Source: Pseudovirgaria hyperparasitica
Taxonomy: Eukaryota; Ascomycota; Dothideomycetes; Acrospermales; Acrospermaceae
Length of the DNA stretch: 58,250 nt
Assembly (NCBI RefSeq): GCF_010093815.1
Contig: NW_022985576.1
Location: 80,466 to 138,715, forward strand
Reading direction: 5' to 3'
Part shown: positions 1 through 11,899 of the stretch, one piece after another
Position numbering within the stretch: the first letter of the stretch is position 1
Layout: each line of letters starts with the position of its first letter
Position numbers and translations under genes: made by a program
Notes under the pieces: model-generated
Told to the model about the DNA's origin: nothing
The model's input: the letters and a program-made list of their open reading frames with translations, nothing else
The model's database searches: none

Positions 1-2807
1 TAACTAAGAAGAATTATTATCTATTACTACTAGTTAGTAAATCTTTAGACTAATTAATAAAGGTAAAGTACTTTATAAAGCTAGATTTATAAGATCTATA
101 TTACTAGCTTTAAATTCGTTACGGAGATAAGTAGAAAACCGCATTTCGGACTAGATATAGTTATTTTAAGTATACTATTATACTATTTAGGCTAATAAAT
201 ATACTAGGAGTATTTTAAGAATATATTAATACTATACTTATAGAATTACTTAATATAATTTACGTAGTTTATCTTAATAATATACTAATTTACTCTAATA
301 GTATATAGAATTATAAAGAATATATGAAATTAGTACTAAATCGTCTAAGGTAGTATAAACTCTATATAAAATTATCTAAATATAAGTTTCACTAATAAGA
401 AGTTAGGTTTCTCGGCTTTATTATAATATATAGCGGTCTAAAAATGAAGCCGGAGCGTGTAAAGACCATTATAGAATAGCTAGAATCTACTACTATACGT
501 TAAATTAGAACGTTTATAGATTTTATAAACTATTATTATAAATTCATTATAGGCTTCTTACGAATTATAGCGCCGCTTAATAAACTTATAGAAAATAGCG
601 GTAAAATCCCTATAGATAGACGAGTATAGCGTAAAGCTAAGTCGGTCGAGATATAGTTAACGCTAGAAGCGTAAGATACGTTCCGATTACTAAAGAATTA
701 CTTTATAACTATACTAATTCTTAGGTATTTTAATTCTAAGAAGTATATTCGGGTCGAAACTAACGCGTTAGAATTTATAATTACTAGAATTATTAGTTAA
801 CCGTATAAAGATATAAAAGATAAGGTATAATAGTACCCGGTTGCCTTCTTTTTCTATAAAATAGTAGATATAGAGACGCGTTATAATACGTATAACTAGA
901 AACTACTTATAATTATTAAGAGTTTTAAGTAATAGTAATATTATTTAGAAGGCTCTATATATTAGATTGAATTATTATCGGATTACGTAAATCTATATTA
1001 CTTTATATTAACTAAGGTCCTTAATCGCTAATAAGTATGTTAGGCTAAGTAGATATTAATATTTAACTTTAAAATCTTATATAAAGCTAGAAGAGAGAAT
1101 AAAGCTAATCCTCTATCGCGGCATAAAGATTATAAGAAATCATCATAGAATAACATAGATAGTCAGTATAAGTTAGACTATACTATACTTTAGATACTAT
1201 AAGACTAGTTATCTAATAGAATACTAGAAGCTAGGACACTTTCAGCAATTCTCCGCGGGAATTAGAGCAGGTATTAAGTAATCTAAATAAACGTCTAAGA
1301 AACTAAGAAAACCCTTAAAGACTTAATTAAATCTACCTAGAATTCCAATATATTAGTAAAGAAAGTTATAAGTATAAAAGGAAGCGCCGTAGATCTACCA
1401 TAGTTATTAAGGTAGAAACGACGATTAGACGTAGTCTACTTCTAAGGCCGACTCTACGTGCTAGAAGGTAGCTTATAAATTAATATTTTAAGGGAATAGT
1501 ACGATTATACGTTAGTAGAGTACTTTAGTATTATAAGAATAGTTAATTTAATCTAAAGAATATATAACTAGCTAGGTCTTTATAAATATATAAAGGACTA
1601 CGTAAAAATATATAACGTTTACTAGTATACGAAAGTATATAGATACTTACCATATAGTAAATTAAGGCTATTATCTATGCTAAAGAAGATATAGAAGAAA
1701 TTATTAATAGATTTTATTATAGATCTACCTCTAAGTAAGTATTCTAGGTATATTTATAATAGTTTACTTATAGTTCTAGATAGATTTATAAAGATATTAT
1801 ACTATATCCCTATAAGAAAGATAATCTAAGTACCGGATCTTATAGATATACTACTCTATAACGTAGTTTAGCTCTATAGTATACTAAACGGTATAGTTTT
1901 AGATAGAGGTCCGTAGATAATATCTAAATTTTAGAAGGATTTCTACTATATACTAGGAATTAAGCGGAAACTTAGTACTACGTTCTATCTATAAATAGAT
2001 AGATAGATAGAGTAGTAGAATTAGATAGTCGAGGCGTATTTACGCGTATATTATAACTATAAGTAGAATAACTAGGTAAGGTTAGTCTATGTTACGGAAT
2101 TCACGTATAATAATAGCTAATATATATTAACCTACGTAAGTCCGTTTAAAGTAAACTTTAGTTAGAACTATAATATATAGTTCTTAGGGACTTAGTTTAA
2201 AGTAGAACGACCTAATATTAAAGTAATAGAAATTACTATAGAACTATTCTAAACATAAAGAAGCATTATAAAGTTACTATAAGATACTACGGATTATAGT
2301 AAATCGTACTATAATAAGAGTAGAAAACCTATAATCTTTAATATTAGAGATAAAGTTTTACTAAATAGTAAGAATATTCGTAGTATTAGACTAAAGAAGA
2401 AGCTTAACTATATAATAATAGATCTATATAAGGTTACTTATATAATTAATAACTAGGTGTATAAGTTATAACTCCCTTCTATATTAAAGATATATAATAT
2501 ATTCTATATTACGCTTCTCGAGCTATTTTATACCTTATTATTACTAGATCGTTCCGAATAGATACTATATAAAGTAGTTATATAAGAAGGTATAGATATC
2601 TATAAAGTTAAATAGATACTTAGCTAGTAACGCGCTAAAGATAGTACGTGGCTATATAAAATTTATTGGAAAGAATATAATCCTAATAAAGATACTTAGA
2701 AACCTATAATAAATATTAGTAGAGTAGTAATATTAGTATATAAGTAGTTATTAGTAAAGAAAGCTATAGAATTATAGAGAATTATATTAAAGTATAGTAA
2801 TTTAACG
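1..2807 (+). pseudogene. Ty3/gypsy (chromovirus-type) pol relic, 5' cut by window
   Basis: Polyprotein of an LTR retrotransposon, read on the plus strand with stops only where CAA/CAG/TGG would have stood. In order: reverse transcriptase from the window start (the stretch reading KTAFRTRY near 150 is the typical fungal gypsy RT block), the catalytic box now reading YLNN at 270-281 instead of YLDD, RNase H around 720-1100, integrase core near 1700-2250 (reads DFIIDLPLS), and a chromodomain-like end near 2590-2710 (reads YKIYWKEYNP). The two catalytic aspartates are asparagines, so the RT is dead. Gag, protease and the 5' LTR lie outside the window. The frame stops at 2807 because a LINE-derived unit was inserted, and it resumes in phase at 6102. 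Family assignment is firm. The clade (chromovirus) rests on the chromodomain-like tail. Confidence 0.9.
2793..2807. repeat. 15-bp target-site duplication of the 2808-6101 insertion (left copy)
   Basis: TATAGTAATTTAACG occurs at 2793-2807 and again at 6102-6116, directly flanking the inserted unit. Removing the unit and one copy restores a continuous gypsy pol frame. This proves that the whole of 2808-6101 went in as a single event by target-primed reverse transcription. Confidence 0.93.
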
Positions 2808-3981
2808 GGTCGTAGCTAGGCAATGCCTCTTCGGAGGTAGTAAGAGGTTCGGAGCGGCGTTAATAGCGACCTCGTCGTCGCTAGGTAGGTGGTTATAGAG
2901 TTTTCGCGACGCGTTACTCTATAGGGACCACACCGTAATAAACCAGCTAGGATAGTATATACTTCTATTCTATTCTTAATTAACGCGTTAAGAGGAGTCC
3001 ACGAGGATACCGGGATAAGAAAACCACCTAACGCGCTACTACTATGTTAAAAGCAGGCCTAAATCTACCTTACCATGTGGGTAGAGAAAGCGGAAGTCCT
3101 AGTAGCGCGATAGGACACCTTAAGGCTTAAATGGCTCTAGGTGCATAAGGATTAGCGAGAAATCATGTTAAGGGTAACTATAAACTACTACGGATGAACT
3201 TATTAAGGCTAACTCTCCTATAGTATTAAACTACGTTTATTAAGACGCCTAGCGCGACCACTAGTAGCGCGACTCTATTAAGACCTTTCGCTCGATACGG
3301 GATACCGCTTAGGTCTAGAATAGATAGAGCGGCTCCCGTGTATAAGAGATGTTATAGTCTACCGTAGAAGGTAGAGCGCTAGTATATATAGATAATAGTA
3401 CACGGACATAGGTAAGAGGCGGCTATAGGGACCTATTAAAAAGTAGTAGAAATAAGTCGGGTTAGTAGATAGAGGATACTTAAGTCGCCTAGGCGCGTCA
3501 CGCGAGTATATATATATAGGATTTAAAGAATACTCGCCTATAAGACACGGTCGGCCTATTATAGAGAGATCCTTATAGGTAACGCGAAACCGGATAGTAG
3601 CTATACTTAAAGGCGGGGCGTGGTATATAGTAGTGACTACTGGCTCTAAGGACCTTACCCCTTTAATGGGCTCTAACCTTTAGTATATCTAGAAGTAGGC
3701 GGGATTACGTCCTAGCCGGGGAGACTACTATATAGCCCGAGAGAACGGATGCGCGTATCGATTTATAAAGAGATAGAACGTGTCGCTAGGCACGTACGCT
3801 AGTAACATGAGTTTCAGGAGTAAACCTCGTAGTTTTCTAGCTAGATAAGGCGTCGTGCCCCTCTTCTAGTAGAGCTAGAGGTATAAGCCTAAAGGTGATG
3901 AGATAAGGCGAAAACAGGAGCAGGGCCTAATGGTATAGGGCACGTTAAACCTATAGGAGTCATCCGACTTCGAACTAGAGG
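2808..3981 (+). other. Non-LINE 5' module of a chimeric retroinsertion
   Basis: About 1.17 kb that lies inside the same TSD as the LINE fragment that follows, but shows no similarity to the 5' parts of LINE C, E or F in this window. It is richer in G+C than its surroundings, keeps many CpG and more CA dinucleotides, and has in-frame TGA codons in the frames I tried, so I cannot read a protein through it. I see no rRNA, tRNA box or snRNA signature. The most likely explanation is a template switch during LINE reverse transcription, joining another RNA to the LINE 3' part. Chimeric LINE fusions of this sort are known in Magnaporthe (MINE elements). The origin of the module is unknown. The join to LINE sequence is at about 3976-3982. 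Confidence 0.7.
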
Positions 3982-5828
3982 CCGAACCGTATACACGGTC
4001 ATGCTCCTAAAACTAGGGAAGAGCCTAAACACGCCGAAGGGATAGAGGCCGATCACCCTTCTCTCCTACCTTAGTAAGGTACTAGAAGCTACGATTACTA
4101 AGAAGATAAGTATAGTAGTATAGGTACACGGCCTTCTTCTAGTAAACCAGAAGGCGAAGGTAGAAAGCTCCCTAATTATAGCTATTTAATATATCCTCGA
4201 GGTTATCTAGACTATATAGAAATAAGGACGAGTCGTCACGCTACTCTCCCTAGATATAGTAGGGGCGTTTAATAAGGTAAACCATATAAGACTTATCCAT
4301 AACCTCCGGATAAGGCGAATACCTAAGTAGATTATATAATTTATATAGTCCTTCCTTGCGTAAAGGACTACTTAAATATATATCCCTAGATACCGAAGTA
4401 AATATAAGGAGACGGTATACGGCATCCCGTAAGGGAGTACTATCTCCCCGATCCTCTTCCTCTTCTTTATAGTAGACCTCCTTTAGAGAATAGAATATAT
4501 AGAGATAGTCGGATACGCGGACGATATATACCTCCTCGCGGTTAATAGTAGTACTAGTAGAATATATACACGACTCGAACGAGACTACGAGAAATGCGTC
4601 TAGTAGGTAAAGCGCTATAGAGTAAAATTCGCACCTAAAAAATACTAGCTTATATACTTTATTAACCGCTATAGAGGATAGGCTACTAGGGAGGGGGTAC
4701 GTCGCCCCTAAATCGACGCCTTTATAGAACTACTAGTATAGAGTATACACGCACTCGGCGTTATAATCGATAATAAGCTAAAATAGGGACCATAGGTGGT
4801 ACACGCCGTCTCTAGAGCCCTCTAGGTAGAAACCGCTATATACTAGATTACGGTATCCACGTAGGGAATAGCCTAGGATAAGGCGAGATAGCTATACGTC
4901 TCCCTAGTACGCCTAGCCTTTATATATGGATACGAGTACTAGTATATAGCCCTTATATAAGCTTGGCGGGTAAAGCTTAAGTCTATATAAAACCGTATAC
5001 TCCGCCTTATCTCCGGTATATATAAAGCTACTAATATAACGCTCCTCCGACGCGAGATAAACGTAATAAGTATATAGAACTTCTACTAGATATAGAGACT
5101 TATATACTTTACTAAATAATAAGTATAAGAACGTGGAGAAGATAGGGTATATACCTTCGCTATACTACGTATATATATCCGCGCGTATTACTAGGCCCTC
5201 CCTACTATAGAATAAACTTAAGTATAATATAAATACTATATAGAGGCGGACTCGAGCTAGACCGCGTAGGAGGTTTAAAATAACCTAGATACCGTCCTAA
5301 GCTAATAGAGCCCTAAGGAGCTTAGCCGCGTTATACGGTTATAGATCTAGAATAAATAGAGGGAGGTACTTAAAGCCTAGTAGGCCTCCTAATAGGATAG
5401 ATATCTAGAATAGATCTAAGGGCCTTAGAAGGAACTAAGTAAATAGATATATAAAGGGCTAACAAAGGCCTAAGTATCTATACTCCTCTAAGCCCGAATA
5501 GGCGCTATAGGTCTTCTATATTACCTCTACTAGAGAGGCGTCCTAGATATATCTCTCTAGTGCGAGGACTACGGCCGGAGAGGTATAATATACCACTACC
5601 TCGCGACGTGCTCTAGCCTCTATACCCTAAGATAAGCCCTTATCTATATAATAAGGACCTCCGATATCACGCGATAGCTTAATAAGTACCCTAAGGATAT
5701 CGCCCGATAGATACTCGTATACCTTCCTCTCCCCTAGTTCTAGTAGACCCGTATATATATACCGGAAGAAGCCCGATATATGCCGGAAGAACCCTAGTAT
5801 ATATTGGAAGAACCCCGGGAGAACCGCG

Positions 5829-5861
5829 ATTATTAGTTAAGGGCAGCCCTTAACTAATAAT
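5829..5861. repeat. 33-nt palindrome, 3' UTR copy of LINE 1
   Basis: Perfect inverted repeat centred on A5845. The left arm is TTATTAGTTAAGGGC with one further A-T pair outside; the loop is a single base. It starts right after ORF2 and ends 240 nt before the insertion end. This copy has the unmutated-looking centre GGGCAGCCC. Confidence 0.95.
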
Positions 5862-6078
5862 ATCCGTACCTATACGTACTACCTAAGGGTAAACCATTAT
5901 AATATAGGCTATAGGCCCATAGGTAGCCCCTAGGGCTATATATATATAAAGAATAAGAGGATAGATAGAGCGTAGTTATGGATATAAGGGAATTTTCCTA
6001 TTCGTAGGTTTCTTCTTATATAGTAGCTTAGACTAGAGGAGGTATGCGTCTATAGAGTGGTACTCTACCTAGTTTACT

Positions 6079-6101
6079 AATATTATTATTATTATTATTA
6101 T
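6079..6101 (+). repeat. (ATT)n tail of LINE 1
   Basis: Run of ATT units at the 3' end of the LINE, in place of poly(A). It is shared with LINE C (18511-18527) and, reverse complemented, with LINE B (23920-23936) and LINE E (42844-42858). It marks the true 3' terminus, directly before the TSD. Confidence 0.93.
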
Positions 6102-6540
6102 TATAGTAATTTAACGTTTTTTAGTATAGCTTAGTACTAAGAATAGCTATCTAAAAGAAAGAAGGTAAAAGAGATATAGATCTTTAAAATATTCTAAGAA
6201 ATTAAGAAACTTCCTTAGAAAGTTTAAACTTAGAACTTTAAAATTTAACTAAAAAAGAGACTTAGAAAAATAATTCACTAAGAGAAATAGACATTAAAAA
6301 TTAGTACTAATTAGTATAGATTAGTATAGATTACTAAAGAGATTAAAGAAGTTATTATTAAAGAAAGATAAAATTAAGAAAACTAAAAGAAAATATAAAG
6401 ATCTATATAGATCTATATAAATCTATACTAATCTATCTAGAAGAAGTAAGATTACTTTAAAATTAAAATCTAAAACTAAAAATACTAGATAAAAGAGATA
6501 TATTAGTACTAATTAGTATAGATCTAAACTAATTAAGTTA
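6102..6540 (+). pseudogene. C-terminal continuation of the 1-2807 gypsy pol
   Basis: The reading frame interrupted at 2807 continues in phase after the second TSD copy. It yields a Lys/Gln/Glu-rich tail (stops only at Gln/Trp-type positions) to roughly 6540. CpG is almost absent here, unlike 1-2807. I cannot see the element's 3' LTR. The exact C-terminus is uncertain. Confidence 0.6.
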
Positions 6541-7150
6541 GAGGAGAAGTAGAATAGCTAATTAATACTATAATTATATCTAAGTCTTTCTACTAGTTCT
6601 TATTTAGTATAGTATAGAGCTTTATAATATAGGTCTCTAGTCTTTTATTCTAATACTATAAACTCTATATAGTATACTTTATAGCTATAAACTCCTCTAT
6701 AGAAATCTATAGAGTAGTAGAAACTAGAGTAGAGAAGAATAGACTAGTATAGATATACTAAGAATTATATAAATTAGTAAAAAGATTTAATAATTAGTAT
6801 AGAACTATATACCTTTAGTATAGAAACTTCTAGATTAGAGCTATCTTCTCTAAATTTATAGCTCTTTAGTATATATAAGAAAGAAACCTTAGTCTTTTTA
6901 CTAGAATCTTTTCTAGGAATTTTAATATTATTAGTATATAGAAAAAAGTCTAAAGTAGTAGAGATCTTAGTACTATTATAGAGATTAATATATATTAGTT
7001 AATATCTATAATAATTTAAGAAAAATAATATTATCTAGTAATTATAGTAATTATAGTAGAGGTAGCTTTAGCTAGATTAGCGCGAATCTCTATAGAATTA
7101 TACTTCTAGCTATAAAGTATACTATATTTATATAATTTATAGAAGAATAT

Positions 7151-7212
7151 TTCTAAAGAATTCTAATTATTAGTACTATATTTCTAAAGAATTCTAATTA
7201 TTAGTACTATAT
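7151..7212. repeat. 31-bp tandem repeat, two identical copies
   Basis: Units 7151-7181 and 7182-7212 are identical and begin TTCTAAAGAATTCTAATTAT. Their identity in so degraded a region suggests a duplication younger than most RIP changes. Confidence 0.9.
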
Positions 7213-8420
7213 TTCTTATTAGTAGTATTTAAATAAGATCTAATACTAATCTATATAGATATAAGTAAATCTATATAAAACCTTTTAAACTTATTTAACT
7301 ACCTATAAATAATAATACTTCTTAGTTATATAAGTACTATAAGTTATAGAATTAGTACTACTATATATATATATAGATAGAAAGTAATAACTATAATAAT
7401 ATATAGCTAGATTATTAGAACCTAGCCTAGGTTAGAGTAGATTAATAGCTTTTATTATATTATTAATATAGATAAGATAGAGATTATTTAAAGGTATCTA
7501 TTTCTATACTAATTACTTCTAAGTATTAAGATTTTAGAAAACTATATTATAATTATTACTAATATATATAGATTCTTATAGATTATTATTATTATTAGCT
7601 ATATATACTATAAAAATTAATAAACTATATAAATTATAGTAAAATATAGTAAATCTATATAAATCTATATCTATAAGAATTAGATAATATATCTAATAAT
7701 CTAAAAAACTCTATAATAAGTTAAAAAGTTTTTTAAAGAAAGGAATATTTCTAAGAAAAGATTTTAATATAGATAGTACCTAGACTTATCTAATTATATT
7801 ACGTAATATACTAGGCCTAATTAGATAATTCTATCTATATAAAAATTTAGAATAGATAAATTCTAGTTTATTAGAAAAATACTTATATAATTCTTAGATT
7901 AGCTAGTATCTATATATATCTAAGATAAAGTATAGTAAATAACTAAGATCTTATAAGACTTAGAATAGAGAATATAGAGATAGATAATAATCTAGATTAC
8001 TAAGGGTAGCTTTCTAAAGAAAGAGAATAATTATTAGAACTTAGTCTTAGATATAACTATATCTATATATATCTTAGCTAACTTAGTTAGAAGATAGCGT
8101 AATATATAGTAAATGGTTATATACTAAATAGATTAGCGTCTCTTTATATATATACTCTTAGATTTCTACTAAAAGGGTTTAGTAGTAATTTATTCTATAA
8201 TAGAATATACTCTATTATTCTATCTAACTATACTACTATCTAATTACTCTATTCTTATAATAACTCTCTTATTTTACTCTCTAATTAAGCGCCCTTAAAA
8301 TAACGTCTATCTAGTACTCTCTAGATTATACTAGACTACTAAAAGTAGCCGTTCGTATCTACTACTACGGTAGTATTCGATTGCAATAGCTATTTAGATA
8401 GGGATTAGACTAAGAAGTCT

Positions 8421-8447
8421 ATAGATAGATAGATAAATAGATAGAAA
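8421..8447. repeat. GATA-type simple repeat
   Basis: Short run of ATAGATAGATAGATAAATAG-like units. A similar short run is at about 1984-2010 within the gypsy pol. No function is inferred. Confidence 0.8.
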
Positions 8448-8611
8448 GTACTAGATGAAAGAAAACTAGCTAGTTAAAGCTAGTAAACTCTTACTAATTA
8501 AAGCTAGTAAAGCTCTAGTTAAAGCTACTAAGTTATTAATAATTAGTAGATTACTAGCCTAGTATTATTATTATTATTACCTTCTATTACTTTATTTAAG
8601 TATACTTATCT

Positions 8612-8867
8612 TTCTAAAACTTCTTTATACTCTAAGAGACTAAAACTAGTTAATTTAGAGAGATATAGTAATCTATATATATTAATTAATAGAGTATACT
8701 AAGTATGATAACCTCTAATATATATATATATATAGTATAGAGAATATAATAATACTAATATATAGAGATACTATATATATATACTTAAAAACTCTTTAGA
8801 GATATAAGTATAGACTACTACTAGTAAATACTAATATACTAACTCTCTTTTATTAGTTAAGAGTAAC
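8612..8867 (+). mobile_element. LINE A, piece 1: 5' UTR start
   Basis: Begins with the same 5' terminal block as LINE F (55003) and LINE E (minus, 48123): an A run followed by CTTCTT, then a degraded copy of the first 237 nt of the family. It ends in the left half of the 5' UTR palindrome (from 8849), which is cut at its centre by gypsy element G. LINE A is the oldest LINE here: nearly all its CpG is gone. The sequence resumes at 23751. Confidence 0.85.
8863..8867. repeat. 5-bp TSD GTAAC of gypsy G (left copy)
   Basis: GTAAC at 8863-8867 and at 23751-23755 directly flank the two LTRs. Five base pairs is the usual duplication for Ty3/gypsy integrase. The site is the exact centre of the LINE A 5' UTR palindrome. 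Confidence 0.93.
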
Positions 8868-9017
8868 TATTAAGATTATTAATAAGTTAAGTTATATTGG
8901 TTATAAAGTATACCATTTTCTATATACGTATCCGGTTGGTTATATTTATATAAACGACCGGTTCGCAACTACCTATATTAATTATATATAGTATATGCTA
9001 CTACTATAGCTATAATA
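8868..9017 (-). repeat. LTR of G (3' LTR)
   Basis: 150 bp, matching 23601-23750 over its full length with scattered C/T and G/A differences. Ends read TA...TA on the plus strand, as expected if the canonical TG...CA ends were RIP-mutated. It contains a near-perfect 13-bp inverted repeat at 8932-8961. Confidence 0.93.
8932..8961. repeat. Inverted repeat inside the G LTR
   Basis: Arms CCGGTTGGTTATA and TATAAACGACCGG around a 4-nt spacer. The other LTR (23665-23694) has CCGGTCGGTTATA as left arm and pairs better. It keeps four CpG in an otherwise A+T-rich LTR. It could be a stem-loop in the LTR transcript; the role is unknown. Confidence 0.8.
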
Positions 9018-9029
9018 AGGTGCCCGAAT

Positions 9030-11690
9030 TTAAGAAAACCTACTACTACCCTTAGTGGCTTTACGCGCGACGCTTAGCTAGGCGCGGGTTTATATCTTTA
9101 TAGATACTATAGCGCGGTTAACCTACGGCTAAACTAACGCTAGGGAGTTCCTCGGCGGGCGCGACGTGCTTTATAGTCCTCTTAGGGCGACCTCGTTACT
9201 TAGCTAGTAGCTTAGTAACCTTAACGTCTTTATTATCGTCCTAGTTAACTTACTATACTTTACCGGTAGATAGTACGCTAGTTAGTTTATATAAAGCTAT
9301 TACGGGCTTACCTTATACGCTATTAGAGTCGTTATCTAGAAAAACTAGCTTTACGACCTTTTAGCACGTCTTATAATATAATAGTCCATTTAGTAGTATT
9401 TTAGTAAGGTAAGGTTTATACTACTTGTAACTATAAGTAGCTATAATAGTATCTTTAAGTCTAAAGCTATAATAGTAGTAGACGTCCTAGTAGTATTTAA
9501 CCATTTACTTTAGTCTTAACTCCTTAGTATAAAACTTATATTTAGCGTCGTAGGCACGGTTTAGGTACTTCTATACATGCTTACTAATTTCGTTATTAAA
9601 CGACCTTATAGTATATTTACTATACTTATAAATTAACTTTATAGGCTCGAGGAGGTTAACTACCTCCCCTAGAGGCCCTAGTTACTTAATTAGCTTACCT
9701 ATTTAGTATGAGTAATATCCTAGTTCTCTACGGTTGGCTAGAGGACGAGCTAACTTACTTAGGCTAGGTAGGAGACCTAGGCGGTCGACCGAATTAGGCT
9801 ACTTAGACTTTCGTTAAAATAACTAAGATAATATTTTTAAGGCGGCTAAGGTCGTCTTTATAACTAGGCGGGGCTATACTATAGTAAAATCGCTATTAAT
9901 TTCTTCCTTATCGGATAAGATAACGACTCGTTCCATTGCGAGCTTAGGTTAGATAATATAGGGGTCCCTCTTAATAGTTAGTTTTTTAAAAACTAGACTT
10001 TCTATAACTACTCTATTAAGGCCCTATATCTTTTTAGTAGTACTTACTTTCTATCGAAAGTTCTAGAATAACGTAATATATATATCTAGGTTACTCTTAA
10101 CTTTAAAGGAGTCTTTAGTCGTTAAAATAGTATACTCGAATATAGATCGCTTATATCTATTTTCGACTAAGTTAATACCTTCGTCGCCGATAAGTTTATA
10201 AAGAGTTTTAGCTTACTTAAGGAGTATTACGCGTAGGTTATTTCTAGTAGCTATTAGAACGGACGTTAAAAATTATACCTAGGTAGCTACTATAGTTCTC
10301 TAGTTAACTATATTTACCTTAATAGACGAGGTTACATTATATAGTTATTAGTAGATATTAGTAAGATAGACGTCGGCCTAGGTTAACTAGTCGATGATTC
10401 TTTCGACTATGTTAAGGTTATATATATAGATATCTAATATGGTCGCTTTCTTATTATCCGGCTAATCTTTCTATAGAATCGTAATTAGGTTAAATCTTTA
10501 CGTACTAGTTTCGAAATCGATTACCCGACTTAATTTAGGCGTGAATAGCGATAGGTTACTAACGTTTAGTACTAAGCTACCCGAGTTCATTTACTATCTA
10601 CTTAACTAACCGTACGGCGAGCTAAAGTCCGAATTATCGGTGGTAGTTAGTAATATAAGTAACGTAGTACGTGTATAATCTACTTATCGCGATCGGGCTA
10701 AAATTAGATTATCTACTAGACTTTTTACGGTCGGATATACGGCGCTTATAATCTTTAATAGTCGCTTAGCTAAAATGCTGCTGTCGTTATCTTCGTGCCT
10801 ATATATTAGGTTAATATCTAAGGGTACCGCCTAAGTATAATAGTCGGTTTCATTCGCCATAAATAGCTTATCTTTAATTACCTAGGGCTTAGAACGAGTC
10901 TTTTCTAGAATCTACTAATAATATAGCGGTAATATCGCTGCTCCACTAAGTATAAATTAATTAAAGATAATCGCGACCTTATTATTTAAAACGCCGGGAG
11001 CTCCGTGTAGGAGATAACCGTTCTAAAACCATCCTTCTTTTAAGAATACGGCCGGCTATTAGATGCCGACCTTACCCTTCCTTATAATCTATTACTCTAT
11101 TACTATAATAATTAGTAACTTTACTTAGTTAGATAGCTAGACGTTTATAGGCGGCTAAGTTATATAGTCCTCCGTGATATTAATAGAATAATCTATATAA
11201 AATAGCTATAAATCGTATTTTAATAGGTGCTATTATTTAGTCGTAGAGAAATTATCTACTACCGGCCTATCGCTAGAGACCTATATAGGTAGGGCTAATA
11301 ACGAAGGGTATTCTATTACTATATATTCTAGAAGAATTAGTAGGAAAGCTTTTAACAAGCTAGAAAAACTCTTAGAATCTACCTAGTTCGCTATCACGTC
11401 GTATAGAGCTATATAGAATAGTTAGTTAGCTAGGTTAATGTTTACTCGCGTCTAAATCTTTTCTATAGACTACTAGTAGTACTTTTTACCTACCTTTAGA
11501 CGTAGACGTAGGAGGATATTAGTTAGTTTAGATTAAGTATAACTATTACAAGCCTACTAAATCGATATACTAGGTCTAGTAAGAATAAAGCTAGTTATAT
11601 ATAGTAATTAGTTAATATTATAGAATATTTATAGATTAGTAACTATGAATAGTAGGCCGTACGGTTAGCTTAACCGTGGTAGTCGTCTTT
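9030..11690 (-). pseudogene. Post-pol coding-like region of G ('ORF3'), unidentified
   Basis: About 2.6 kb between the integrase and the 3' LTR. The minus strand is clearly coding-like. From 10140 down to 9780 one frame runs about 120 codons with about eight stops, all TAG/TAA where Gln or Trp fits, and reads sensible charged protein (for example TTKDSFKVKSNLDIYITLF). Blocks at 11280-11100 and 11080-10700 behave the same way (one reads NGYLLHGAPGVLNN). I recognise no domain: no chromodomain, RNase H or envelope-like membrane segment was evident. It may be one protein of up to roughly 850 residues or several. It could be an acquired gene or a lineage-specific third ORF. Confidence 0.65.
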
Positions 11691-11899
11691 AGTTAACGGC
11701 TCTAGGTCCGGTATAGACCTTTAAGTAAATAACGTAAGGAAGTACTTAATAGTTATATATCCGTAGAATACTTAGTAAATATATATATTATAATACCGCT
11801 CGTTATAATAGATATCGACGGCTCTCTATCTATAATAGCTAGGGGCGGATAGATATCGCGACTTTAAGTAGTCGTCGACCTAGCTAGGCTCCTAGTAGA

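Larger units (their letters stand above)
3982..6101 (+). mobile_element. LINE 1: 5'-truncated Tad1-like LINE (RT half and 3' UTR)
   Basis: From 3982 the sequence follows LINE C (from about 16414) at high identity. The ORF2 relic starts inside the RT domain, so the endonuclease and the first RT blocks are missing. The RT core is well kept: YADD is intact at 4514-4525, preceded by a block reading LFLFFIVDLL. A C-terminal cysteine/histidine knuckle region lies near 5560-5620, with Cys codons changed to Tyr. ORF2 ends near 5830. It is followed by a palindrome (5829-5861), a 3' UTR ending in a block shared with LINE C (near 6040-6078), and an (ATT)n tail. Stops in ORF2 are TAG/TAA at Gln/Trp positions. 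It forms one insertion with the 2808-3981 module. Confidence 0.9.
6545..8611. other. CpG-poor unassigned region with coding-like stretches
   Basis: Very A+T rich, almost no CpG, heavily RIP-mutated. Around 6690-7020 the plus strand reads as a charged, coiled-coil-like stretch (for example RVVETRVEKNRLV) with stops only at Gln/Trp positions. The opposite strand is also fairly open at about 6790-6300, so the coding strand is not settled. It may hold the 3' end and LTR of the gypsy element at 1-2807, but no LTR pair is visible. A 31-bp tandem duplication (7151-7212) and a GATA-type simple repeat (8421-8447) lie inside. At 8210-8400 CpG is somewhat more frequent. No element is recognised. Confidence 0.5.

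Noticed and set aside
2808-3981. rDNA, tRNA or snRNA origin of the G+C-richer module
   Set aside because: No rRNA core segment, A/B box pair or snRNA element was found by eye. The origin is left open.
5829-5861. Palindrome as telomere-derived sequence or as paired transposon TIRs
   Set aside because: TTAAGGG resembles a telomere unit only in part and is not tandem. Copies sit at fixed places inside LINE UTRs without their own TSDs.
9030-11690. Post-pol region of G as an envelope gene
   Set aside because: No signal peptide, membrane segment or cleavage-site pattern was evident.
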